From Monodelphis domestica (taxonomy: Eukaryota; Chordata; Mammalia; Didelphimorphia; Didelphidae), in assembly GCF_027887165.1 (NCBI RefSeq), contig NC_077233.1, forward strand, positions 233,311,324 to 233,375,323: 64,000 nt of DNA, read 5' to 3'. The stretch's first letter is position 1, and each line of letters starts with the position of its first letter. The translations under genes and the position numbers were made by a program. Shown piece after piece: positions 10,570-20,177 of this stretch. Under the pieces are notes generated by a model, which saw only the letters and a list, made by a program, of their open reading frames with translations, ran no database searches and was not told the DNA's origin.

Positions 10570-10777
10570 CTCCACTACTGGTGTGGTTTTCTTGGCAAAG
10601 ATATCAGAATAATTCGCCATTTCCTTCTCCAGCTTATTTTATAGCAAACACGATTAAGTGACTTGCCCAGGGTCACACAGCTAATAAGTATCTGAGGCCA
10701 GATTCAAACTCAAGAAGATGAATCTTCCTGACTCCAATACCAGAGCTCTCTCCACTGCACCATCTAGCTGCCCCACT
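10570..10777 (-). mobile_element. MAR1-type SINE
   Basis: Minus-strand: GGTTTTCTTGGCAAAGATATC, CCATTTCCTTCTCCAGC, GACTTGCCCAGGGTCACACA, CCATCTAGCTGCCCC. Confidence 0.9.
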
Positions 10778-11052
10778 ACTGTATAAAGCAGCTCACATTT
10801 CTATAGCTCTTTAGCATTTCCCAGAACATTCTATATGTTCTCTGTTTTGATCCTTAGCAAATCTCTGGGAAACAATGAGTGTGAATATTATTATTCCCAT
10901 TGTATAAATGAGAAAACTAAAGTCTAGAGAAAGATGGAGTGGTCTTGGCTTGGGTTACACAGACAGAGTTACTGAGAATCAAAAATGTAAAATCCAGGCA
11001 TATAATACCATGTTGTAATATTACTAACACATTCCTCCTGAATTCCTTTTTT

Positions 11053-11222
11053 TATTTGAACCCTTATCTTCTGGCTTAGAATTGATATGAAGTATTGACA
11101 CCAATGCAGAAGAGTGATAAGGGCTAGGCAATCTGAATTAAGTGGCACAGCTAAGAAAAGTCCAAGGTAAAATTTGAACCCAAAACCTCCTGTCTTCAAA
11201 TATGGCTTTCAATCCACTGATT
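11053..11222 (-). mobile_element. tRNA-derived SINE
   Basis: Minus-strand copy, GAACCCTTATCTTCTGGCTT to TTTCAATCCACTGA; core shortened. Confidence 0.85.
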
Positions 11223-11339
11223 TTTTTTTTCAATCCAACTTGCTATCTCTTCTATAGTCCTTTTGCTGTCCCAGTCCTTTGTCATACTACCTTGTGACTT
11301 GTTTCTACCATACTGTTTAATATTTTACTCAGTACCAGA

Positions 11340-11575
11340 AGCAGTGTTGAGTAGAAGATGGGGTATGGGTCCTGGAATCAGGAAGACCACACAGTTCAGT
11401 CACCTACTCACTGTGTGACCAGGGTCAGGTCATTTAACCATTCTGAGAGTCAACTTGCCCATCCATAAAATTGGGATACTTCACAGAGTTGTTGGGAAGA
11501 CTAAATGAGATGAATTATGCAAAGTGTTTTTTATGAATTTCAAAGTGTGAGGTCAGTTTCTATTATTATTATCCA
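11340..11575 (+). mobile_element. CORE-type SINE
   Basis: GGTCCTGGAATCAGGAAGACC, TCACTGTGTGACCAGGG, ACAGAGTTGTTGGGAAGAC, TATTATTATTATCC end. Confidence 0.78.
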
Positions 11576-11814
11576 ATCACAGGTTGAGAGTTGGAAGGGA
11601 ACTAAGAAGAGGTTGTTGACTTCAATCCTTTCATTTTACAGATGTGAAGAAATTGATGTCCAGAAAAATTAAATATCTTCCCCAGGGTCACATGGGTAAC
11701 GTGTCAGAGACAGAATTCAAGCCAAGATCTTCCTGGCTCCAAATTTGCTATTCTGTACAACTAGAAAGAAATAGAGGGAGAAGAATAGAAGCAGAATCAG
11801 ATTTTATGTTCACA

Positions 11815-12137
11815 GGTTCAAAGATGGTGACTATAGCCATGAAATTAAGAGATGCTTACTCCTGGGAAGGAAGGTTATGGCAAATCTGAACAGCGTACAA
11901 AAATAATTTTTTTAAACAGATGTCACATTGCTGAAAATGGTCTGTGTGGTCAAAGCTATGGTTCTGAGAGTTGGACTATATAACGAAAGCTGAAGTCACA
12001 GAATTGATGCTTTCAATTTGGGATGCTACAGAAGACTTCTGAGAATCTCTTGAACAGCCCAGAGATCAAATCAATCAATATTTAAAGAAATTAATTCAGA
12101 TTATTCACTGGAAGATCAAATACTGAAGCTTAAATAC
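11815..12137 (+). mobile_element. RTE (BovB-like) LINE, 3' part, left segment
   Basis: Decayed coding end of an RTE element, including CTGAGAGTTGGACTATA and a block reading like AxRRLLRISWTARR in other copies. The element resumes after the MAR1 insertion at 12,363. Confidence 0.7.
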
Positions 12138-12362
12138 TTTGTTTCCAACTCTGTGCAACCCTGTGAACCATATGGTCCACGGGGTTTTCCTGGCAATGAT
12201 ACTGGAGTGATTTGCCATTTCCTTCTCCAGTGAATTAAGGCAAACATGTTAAATGACTTGCCTGGTATCACACAGTTAGAAAGTGATTGAGGTAAGATTT
12301 GAACTCAGGTCTTTTTGACTCCAGGTCTGATACTCTTTCCACTGAGTCATACAGCTGCCTCC
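12138..12362 (-). mobile_element. MAR1-type SINE inserted in the RTE LINE
   Basis: Minus-strand copy with GTTTTCCTGGCAATGATACTGG and the ACTTGCC..TCACACAG core, ending in the CACTGAGTCATACAGCTGCC box. The flanks TGAAGCTTAAATACTTTG and TGATGCTTAAATATTTTG are a mutated TSD of about 18 bases. Confidence 0.88.
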
Positions 12363-12605
12363 TGATGCTTAAATATTTTGGCTCCATAATGAGAAGACGG
12401 GACTCATTGGAAAAGTCCATGATATTGGGAAAATTTGAAGACAAAAGAAGAAGGAGAAAGCAGAGAATGAGATGGATAGATAGATAGTGTGATGGAAATA
12501 GCAAACATGAATTTGGACAGATTTTGAGAAAGAATGGAAAATAGAAGGGTCTGGCATGCCATGGTCCACAGGGTCACAACTAGACTAGACTGAAAGTCCT
12601 ATAGG
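12363..12605 (+). mobile_element. RTE (BovB-like) LINE, right segment
   Basis: Resembles the C-terminus of RTE/BovB ORF: a run encoding GKFEDKRRRRKQRMRWID and the GGCATGCCATGGTCCACAGG block that ends these elements. The 62-codon open frame here is a remnant of the reverse transcriptase ORF. Confidence 0.8.
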
Positions 12606-12990
12606 GAAGGGGATCATGGCTTATCAGCTATCAATTGCACACTTTACTTACTTAGCACAAGACCATGTACAAATAAGTGATGGTTAAATGAAATTGTTAT
12701 TGTTATTAGTATTTGCATTGCATCTGTAATTAGGCTTAGCAAACCTTTTTTGCAGGGGATATAAAAAAATTAGCAATGATTCATATTTATCCAGCATTTT
12801 AAATTTAACAAAGTCCTTGCCTCACAACTACCATGTGTAATAGATAGGTTAAGTATTATTATCCCCATTTTACAGATGAGGAAATTGAGATGTTTAGGTA
12901 TAGATAAAGCCTATTTGTTGTTGCGTTATATCTCTATTTTGATAAAAAAAGAAAAAAAGATAGAGGATGAACCTTTCAAAAAGACTTTGG

Positions 12991-13172
12991 AGGGTCAGCT
13001 AGGTAGCAGCCAGGCCTAGAGAACAGAGGTCCTCGGTTCAAATGTAGCCTCAGGCACATCCTACCTGTGTGACCCTGGGCAAGTCACTTAACCCCCATTG
13101 CCTAGCTCTCAATACTCTTCTGTCTTGGAACCAGTATACAATATTGATTCTAAGATGGAAGGTAAGGATTGT
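12991..13172 (+). mobile_element. tRNA-derived SINE
   Basis: AGGGTCAGCTAGGTAGCAGC head to ATGGAAGGTAAGGATT tail. Confidence 0.88.
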
Positions 13173-13563
13173 TGGGGTTTTTTTCTTTTTTTAAGGCTTT
13201 GAAAGCCCTCATTCTTCCCAACTGACTTAAATCATGCTTACATATTTAATACTCACGTATTCAAAACTTTAACATCAGAAATTATCATCAAAGTTAGCAT
13301 ATACCCTCACCTTTTGCTAGAAAAAAATGCAGCAGACATAAGCAGGTTTCAAAACTAAGAAATATCTGAGCACAACAGCAGCTGGTACAGGTTTTGTGCA
13401 CCTTAAAAAAAAAAAGAAAGAAACTACAGGCCTTTCAGGATTGTGGGAGAGAGCTTCTTGAATACAGACGTTACTGTACCTGGAGGAGCTAAGCCCCTCT
13501 CCCATCATGAAACCTCATTTTTCACCCAGGATATTTTTTCACAGCTAAATATGTTCTGTGACA

Positions 13564-13933
13564 TTCCTTCCTTCCTTCCTTCCTTCCTTCCTTCCTTCCT
13601 TCCTTCCTTCCTTCCTTCCTTCCTTCCTTCCTTCCTTCCTCCCTCCCTTCCTCCCTTCCTTCCTTCCTTCCTCCCTCCCTCCCTTCCTCCCTCCCTTCCT
13701 TCCTTCCTTCCTTCCTTCCTTCCTTCCTTCCTTCCTTCCTTCCTTCCTTCCTTCCTTCTTTCCTTCCTTCCTTCCTTCCTTCCTTCCTTCCTTCCTTCCT
13801 TCCTTCCTTCCTTCCTTCCTTCTTTCTTCCTTCCTTCCTTCCTTCTTTGTTCCTTCTTCCTTCCTTCCTTCTTTCCTTCCTTCCTTCCTTCCTTCCTTCC
13901 TTCCTTCCTTCTTCCTTCCTTTCTTCCTTCTTT

Positions 13934-13964
<31 letters not shown>

Positions 13965-13972
13965 TCTTTTTT
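13564..13972 (+). repeat. (TTCC)n long, interrupted tetranucleotide repeat
   Basis: About 400 bases, with CCCTCCCT and TTCTTT interruptions that mark mutation within an old array. Frames of 174-182 codons through it are artefacts. Confidence 0.98.
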
Positions 13973-14011
13973 CCTCTACTACATATAAAAACAATTTTTT
14001 AACATTCTTTA

Positions 14012-14215
14012 AAAAAAAAAAATGCTTACCTTCCATCCTGGAATCAATACTGTGCATTGGTTTCAAGGCAGAAGAGTGGTAAGGGCTAGGCAATGGGGGT
14101 TAAGTGACTTGCCCAGGATCACACAGCTAAGAAGTGTCTAGGGCCAGATTTGAACCTAGGACCTCCCCATCTTTGGGTCTGGTTCTCAATCTACTGAGCA
14201 ACCCAGCTGCCTCCC
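14012..14215 (-). mobile_element. tRNA-derived SINE
   Basis: Minus-strand, near full length, TGCTTACCTTCCATCCTGG to AACCCAGCTGCCTCC. Confidence 0.92.
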
Positions 14216-14219
14216 TGAT

Positions 14220-14690
14220 ATAGATATTACATGTGTAATCATATAAAACATTTTTTGATAATAGTCATTTTGGCAGAGTACACAAATAGGAAAAAAAGAA
14301 GAAAGAAAATGAACTATATTATGTTTCAGTCCAAATTCAGACTTCAGTTTGTTTTGGTTCGGTTTTTTTGGAGGGCAAATGTCATTTTTCATCACGAGTT
14401 TCTGGGAATGTCTTGGATCACTGTATTGATGAGAATAACTAGGTCATTCACAGTTGTTCATGAAGAAATATTACTGTCATGGTATACAATGTTCTTCTGG
14501 TTCTTTGTATCATTTCACTTGAGTATTTGCAGATTTTTCTGAAATCATCCTGCTTTTCATTTCGCACAGCACAATAGTATTCTTTAACTCTCATATGCCA
14601 CCATTTGTTCAGCCATTCCCCCAATTAATGGACAACTCCTCAATTTCCAATTCTTTGCTAACACAAAAAGTGGGATCCGACTTTCTTTTT
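14220..14690 (-). mobile_element. L1 3' end
   Basis: Minus-strand L1 3' UTR and ORF2 end (TTTTTCATCACGAGTTTCTG, CACAATAGTATTCTTTAAC, TTGTTCAGCCATTCCCC). It lies between two minus-strand SINEs. Confidence 0.8.
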
Positions 14691-14695
14691 TTTTT

Positions 14696-14890
14696 TTAAA
14701 CCCTTACCTTCTGTCTTGGAGCCAATACTATGTATTGGCTCCAAGGCAGAAGGGTGGTAAGGGCTAGGCAATGGGGGTCAAGTAACTTGCCCAGGGTCCC
14801 ACAGCTAGGAAGTGTCTGAGGCCAGATTTGAACCTAGCACCTCCCTCTCTAGGGCTAGCTCTCAATCCACTGAGCTACCCAGCTGCCCCC
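14696..14890 (-). mobile_element. tRNA-derived SINE
   Basis: Minus-strand, full length, AAACCCTTACCTTCTGTCTT to ACCCAGCTGCCCCC. The repeat ATCCGACTTTCT on both sides (about 14,666-14,677 and 14,893-14,904) is its TSD. Confidence 0.93.
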
Positions 14891-14964
14891 AGGATCCGAC
14901 TTTCTAACTCTTTCTCTGCTGACCAAAATCAAATCAACATTACCACTGTCTCAAAGGACTCCAT

Positions 14965-15199
14965 TATTCTTTTTGCTGCTCCGGTATGTCCCTCTCTTCA
15001 TGACACTTTTTGGTGTTTTCTTGGCAGAGACTAGAGTGGCTTGCTGTTTCTGTCTCCAGCTCATTTGATAAATGAAGAAACTAAAGTAAACAGGGTTGTG
15101 ATTGGCCCGGCATCACCCAGCTCCAATTTGAACTAAGGAAGATGAATCTCCGAGACTCTAAGCCCAGCCCTTTATCCACTGTGCCACCTAGCTGCTCCT
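14965..15199 (-). mobile_element. MAR1-type SINE
   Basis: Minus-strand: GGTGTTTTCTTGGCAGAGAC, GGCTTGCTGTTTCTGTCTCC, TGTGCCACCTAGCTGCTCC. Confidence 0.88.
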
Positions 15200-15979
15200 C
15201 GCTTATGACTGCAACTTCTTAGTTCATAACTCCTATAACTGGCTCTAGAACTCTATCACTCCTCTATTTGTGCCAGCTCTCCATGAAACTGTAAACTTCT
15301 TGAGGATGGAGACTTTCCCAAATAGGCATATATATCCTCCTGTATGAATAAGTTATAAACATTTATTAAGTCAAACATGCTCCAAGCGCTATACAGAGCT
15401 TGACTTGAGTGTTTCTTATTCATTCATACTCCCTTTAGGAGTCAGAATATGAGTGGCTGATCATCACCATGGTAATGGGAAAATGTGTGGGGAGTTGGCA
15501 CCCAAAGAAGATACATGTCTGAGATGAATCTCCATGGTAACCACACTGAGAAAAACCTAGAAGGGAGATATAGAACCTGGGCATCACCAATGGGAGTTGG
15601 AAAAAAACACAGATGAGGAATGTCATATTCTGGGGTCAGGACTCTTTTTTTTTTGAGCTTTTGCTTATGTTATCTCATGTGTAAACATTTTTTAAATTAC
15701 TATATAATTAGATACAATTGGCAGTTCTTCCATAGAAGTGAGAACATCTGCATTAGGAAACTAGCCCAGTCCAAATTCCCCACCTGTTCTTTGCAGAGCC
15801 TCAAAAAACTATGGAGTAGTTTGGTGGAACAGTAGATAGAGTTCCAAGTCTGCAATCAGGAACACATCTTCCCAAGCTGGTATGTGGAGGGAGTAAATAT
15901 CTTGACACTGTATATAAAAATACAAAAACATTAATTGACATTTATGTAGAGTTAAGCCTATATAAATAAGATAGTTGTA
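15200..15979. other. No gene seen
   Basis: CTTCTTGAGGATGGAGAC near 15,296 resembles an L2 3' end; the rest is unassigned. Confidence 0.4.
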
Positions 15980-16340
15980 GTCAATAGATGAACCTACAAA
16001 GAGGCTACTTGTTATGGCATTTATTGCAATAATATTGGCATATTCTGCTAAGAAGAATGTGGCAGAACATCGTATTCAACATTAAAACCTGATACAAGCT
16101 CTGATTCTACTTCGGTAAGGTCAAATGGAGCGTGATTTGTTTCAACTAGTGTGGAAGTGTATCATATTATGGCTAATGGTCATGATGAAGTAATTAATCA
16201 TATGTTTTCTTGGGTAATTGTTGGGGGGTTTTTAGGGTAAATGAGCCATTGATGAGTATGATGGAGAGTAAAATTATAGCTAAGGTTACTTCATGAGATT
16301 GTTTTTGTGACTGCTCAGATGGTTCCAATCAAAGCATCCG
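15980..16340 (-). pseudogene. ND1: NUMT: nuclear copy of mitochondrial ND1
   Basis: Read on the minus strand, this matches the middle of NADH dehydrogenase subunit 1: ALIG..AV, the ITQE block, SWPLA-like bases, then [22 protein letters not shown] and FLAEYANII. Mitochondrial-style features remain, such as ATA/TGA codons, with several frame breaks. ND1 is a membrane subunit of respiratory complex I; this copy is dead. The end near 15,980 is uncertain (recognisable match begins about 16,012). Confidence 0.88.
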
Positions 16341-16489
16341 AGATAGGACTCAAACTCTAAACCCAGGTCCAATCTTCTAGGCACTGTGCAAATGTCTTCA
16401 AAGTGAGATACCCTTCATCCTCATTGGTCCTTTAATTCTAATACAGTTCCCAAAGCAAGATGTGGAGTCAGGAGGGACGAAGTGTTATG

Positions 16490-16940
16490 ATATACACATA
16501 AATGCCCCAATTGATGGGTATCCGGTCCATTTCCAGTTTTTTGCCACCACAAAGAAAGTTGCTCTAAAGATTTTAGAACACATAGGTTAATTTCCATTTT
16601 ACCTAATCACGTTGGGAAACAGACCCAACAGTGGCTTTTCTGGGTTTAAGGGTATAAAAAGTTTTGCAACTTTCTGGGCATAAATCCAGATTGTTCTTCA
16701 AAATGGCCAGATCAGTTCACAGTTCCACCAACAATGTATTAGTATCCCCATTTTTTCACACCCCCTTTAACATTTTCATTTGACTCCTTTGTTATTTGGC
16801 CAATCTGACAAGTGTGAGGTATCTCAGCATTGTTTTGATTTCCATTTCTCTAATGAATAATGATTTAGAGAATTTTTTCTTATAAATAATATAGTTTTGA
16901 TTTCTCCATCTAAAACTTGGATATTCATATCCTTTGATCC
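16490..16940 (-). mobile_element. L1 ORF2 C-terminal part
   Basis: Minus-strand copy with CCAATTGATGGGTATCC, CAGTTCCACCAACAATG and CAATCTGACAAGTGTGAGGT, which encode the ORF2 tail in reverse. Its far end abuts a minus-strand SINE. Confidence 0.78.
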
Positions 16941-16944
16941 TAAG

Positions 16945-17309
16945 CTTTTTGTCTTAGAATCAATATTGTGTATTGGTTCCAAGGCAGAAGGGCTGCAAGG
17001 GCTAGACCCATGATGGCGAACCTATGACACACGTGTCAGCACTGACACACATAGCCATTTTTGATGACATGCATACAGAGAAGTATGGGGCCACATGCCG
17101 AGAAGGATGTTTTTTCTCAAAGTGACACACCACCTGAGTTATGCTCAGTTTTTTGGCAAATTTTGACTCACCAAGCTCAAAAGGTTGCCCATCATTGGGC
17201 TAGACAATGGGGCTTAAGTGACTTGCCCAAGGTCAAACAGCTAAGGAACTATCTGAGCCTAGATTTGGAACCAAGACTTCCTGTCTCTGGTCTGACTCTC
17301 AATCCACTG
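16945..17309 (-). mobile_element. tRNA-derived SINE split by a hAT element
   Basis: Minus-strand halves 16,945-17,006 and 17,205-17,309 (GTCTTAGAATCAATATTGTG; CTCAATCCACTGA). Confidence 0.9.
17007..17196 (+). mobile_element. Non-autonomous hAT-like element inserted in a SINE, copy 2
   Basis: Inverted ends CCCATGATGGCGAACCT and AGGTTGCCCATCATT, flanked by a perfect 8-base duplication GGGCTAGA (16,999-17,006 and 17,197-17,204), the TSD length of hAT transposons. It splits a minus-strand SINE. Confidence 0.85.
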
Positions 17310-17319
17310 ATCCTAAATT

Positions 17320-17790
17320 TCTTAACAATTGGGTCTTTCTTGACCTACATGAACTGATGCAAAGTGAAATAAGTAGAACCAGGAAAACACTGTACATAGG
17401 AATAGCAATATTGTAGAATGATCAAAGTTGAAAGACTTTGCTACTAACAGTAACACAATGATCCAAGACAATTCTGAGGAACCTTTGAAAAAGAATGCTA
17501 TCCGCCTCCAGAGAAAGAATTGTTGGAGTAGAAATGCAGATGAATATATATGATTTATCACTTGTTTATTTGGGTATAGGTTTTAGGGTTTGGGTTTTAT
17601 TCACTTACAGAAATGAATAATATAAAAACATGTTTTGTAGGATAATACATGTGTAACCCAGACTAAATTGTTTGCCAGCTCTAGGAGAGGGGAGGGAAAA
17701 AAGAGAGGGAGACAGTTTGGATCGTATAACATCAGAAAACTCATGTGGAAATTTGTTATGAAAATAAATTTTTTTAAATAGGTTTCTTTC
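17320..17790 (+). mobile_element. L1 3' end
   Basis: From ACCTACATGAACTGATGCAA to an A-rich end, with the GTTGGAGTAGAAATGCAGA and AGGAGAGGGGAGGG blocks of the L1 3' UTR. Confidence 0.82.
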
Positions 17791-19487
17791 AGAAAACAGC
17801 ATGAGGAACCTGATGAAGAAGTGGGTTCCCTTTTCCTAGGCTAGAGCTCCTCAGTTTCATTCAGGACTGAATTGTATATTATTATCAGGGATGATGTTGG
17901 AAGACTTGATACAACAAACAAGGACTGAACTTCAAAATCTTTGAAATCTCTTCCAATAAGAAAACAGAGCAGAGACATGAAGCAACTTATCAAAATTTAC
18001 AGAACTCACTAGTGGTCAAACCAGGACCGGGATCTTAAATGTAGAGCTGGAAGCAACATGAGAGGCCATCTAGTCTACCACCACTCCCATGTTACAGAGA
18101 AGGGTAAAATGATGCACAAAGAAACTGATGCTCCATTTCTCTTTATTATCACAAAAATAATAAGTGATAAAATCAGGGATCAAACACAGGAATATCGCCT
18201 CTCAATCCAGCCCTTTCTTCCAGTCAGAAGCCCTTACTCCCCAGTTCAGTTTCTCTTGCCACCATTCTATGATGTGCCATTTCTTTATTTTATTGTTTTT
18301 TTCTTTTTTTTTAGTTACATGGTGAAACAATTTTTGCCAATTGTTTTTTGACATTTTGGAATTCAAATTCTCTCCTTCCCTCTCTCCCCAAGGGGATGAT
18401 TTCCTATTTCTTTATTGAGAATACACTTTTCCAAATGACAATGGAAATTTTATTTTATAAGCTGTACTTTCCCCCCCAAGTTTCAAATATTTCTGTCACA
18501 AACTAGTACTACACAGAGACACAGGAATCAAAAAGAACAAAGTAATCCAAAGAAATAATATTGAAACCCTAGGAACACTAACCATTCCTGGAGGGTTTCT
18601 GAAAAGAAATTTCCCTGCTAATCCAAAGTAATAACTGACATTGGCATGCACGTTCTCCTTGATTTTATTTGTGTATTGAGGCCATAATATTAATAGAATA
18701 GGAGAGCATCACTGGATAATGGTCTCCTGCTGCTTATAAGTGCCCAGGCAAAACCACACAGATTATTTTCATAGCAGGAAACATTGATCTTATGACAATG
18801 TCCAATTAAAATGACTATTTATATTACACCAAACCACCAATTTGGGAAACTTGTCTATGGGTAACTAGAGAACTGTTTTTACCTCCTTTATTGGCCTGAT
18901 GCTTACTTAGGGGATAGATCTATTTATTCTATTTAAGATTGATCTGGATGTCTAGAACTTGTTAAGCCAAAAAACAAGTGATCTCTAAAGTACTCTTGGG
19001 ATGCCTTGTATGAAATAAGTCCAGGATTAAGATGTCAATCAGAATGAAATTGGTGATGAAAAACCTGACTTCCAGACCTGGTCCTATCCCTTACATGTAG
19101 CACCTCTGTGGACCTCTCACAACTCTACTGAGCTTCAATGTGCTCATCAGAAAAATGTTAAAAGTAAACCCAATATTTGTAGTACTTGCCTCCAAGAGTT
19201 GTTATAAGGAAAACACTTTGTAAACTATTAAGTTCGATTTAAATGTGAGCTATTATTATTATTTTTATTGTAAAAGGAAAAGACAATGCAATAGAACTAG
19301 AAGATTCTTTATCCCTGCATTTTTTTCCTATGGTATTAGCCTAAATGGAAGAGCCTCAAATATGAGAGTTGTAAGGAGAGTATTATGGTTGGTAGTTCTG
19401 CTAGCTGGGTTCAGACACTAGTTAAGTCATTTGTAGCATTCCAAGCATATTCACATCTAAGAAATATAGATGATGTATGGATATTGT
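17791..19487. other. Mostly unassigned sequence
   Basis: Holds an old MIR-like fragment around 18,040-18,260, a small L1 piece (listed) and a worn CORE-type SINE at about 19,060-19,265. No gene seen. Confidence 0.4.
18280..18440 (-). mobile_element. L1 3' UTR fragment
   Basis: TTTAGTTACATGGTGAA, GGAATTCAAATTCTCTCCTT and CTCTCCCCAAGG match minus-strand L1 3' UTR tails elsewhere in the window. Confidence 0.6.
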
Positions 19488-20028
19488 GTCTTCAGACACA
19501 AGGTTTGAATTCATGGGCAGACTCTTGACCTAGCCATGATGCCTTTGTTCAAGGCAAACTCATTAACATTTGGTGCAGAGTCAAATTCCTTTGTAAAAGC
19601 ATGAGTTGAAGTCAACACGCCCAAAAGGTGTCATCATTACCATCCCATCCAATCTGAATTATCTATGCTTTGTTGCCTTGTCATTGATCCTGGCAATCCT
19701 CATTAAAGCCTAGAGTAAAGGCGTGATTCCTTCCTCTTGTTCCTGCAACCTTGAAGTTCTCACTACTGTCTTTCTCTCTATCTTTCCTAAGGCCACTCTT
19801 GGCCACATGCTTTCTATCTTGGAATTCTTACTTCCACTCGTCTGCAAACTTCTCACATTTTCCTTTAATTCTTCTTCCAAGGAAAATGTCATAGGGATTC
19901 ACGCCTTCCCTATCAAAAATATTGACTCGTCTGTGTCTCTCCCATTTTCTCAGACCCCTTGCTCCTTCTCGAGCCCCAACCCACAAAGGAAAATTCTTTT
20001 TATAACCGCCGCTGGCTGGTAGGTTATA
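19488..20028 (+). other. Possible 5' LTR of the class II ERV (limits uncertain)
   Basis: The sequence before the primer-binding-like site should be LTR. An ATTAAA at about 19,703 may be a polyadenylation signal, followed by a pyrimidine-rich stretch like R/U5. I do not see a clean TG...CA pair or a matching 3' LTR, so the left end is a guess and part of this may be flanking DNA. Confidence 0.35.
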
Positions 20029-20030
20029 AT

Positions 20031-20177
20031 TGGCACCCCCGGTGTGGGACATAATCCTTTGTTACAGGCGTTAAGAGTTCAAGTGTGCACAGCTCCAGAA
20101 GCACCATTGGAGCCTGGAGCCGAAAAAGAGGAACCTGCAGGTGGCCTCTTGGGTAAGACGTCTTTTATTTTAGAATA
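20031..20177 (+). other. ERV leader: primer-binding-site-like motif and splice donor
   Basis: TGGCACCCCCGGTGTGGGAC at 20,031-20,050 starts with the TGG and CCC expected of a retroviral primer binding site and looks closest to a lysine-type site, but it is about two bases too long for a clean match. GGGTAAGA at 20,151-20,158 is a good splice donor, in the position where betaretroviruses splice the env message. The gag ATG follows 25 bases later. Confidence 0.55.

Noticed and set aside
4865-13972. CRISPR array
   Set aside because: The repeats are uninterrupted microsatellites without spacers, and this is a vertebrate genome.
13443-14093. Frames of 174-182 codons on both strands
   Set aside because: Translation of the TTCC repeat and the adjoining SINE.
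16345-16400. A mitochondrial tRNA next to the ND1 copy
   Set aside because: GGACTCAAACTCTAAACCCAGG resembles many SINE cores as much as a tRNA; no cloverleaf was visible.
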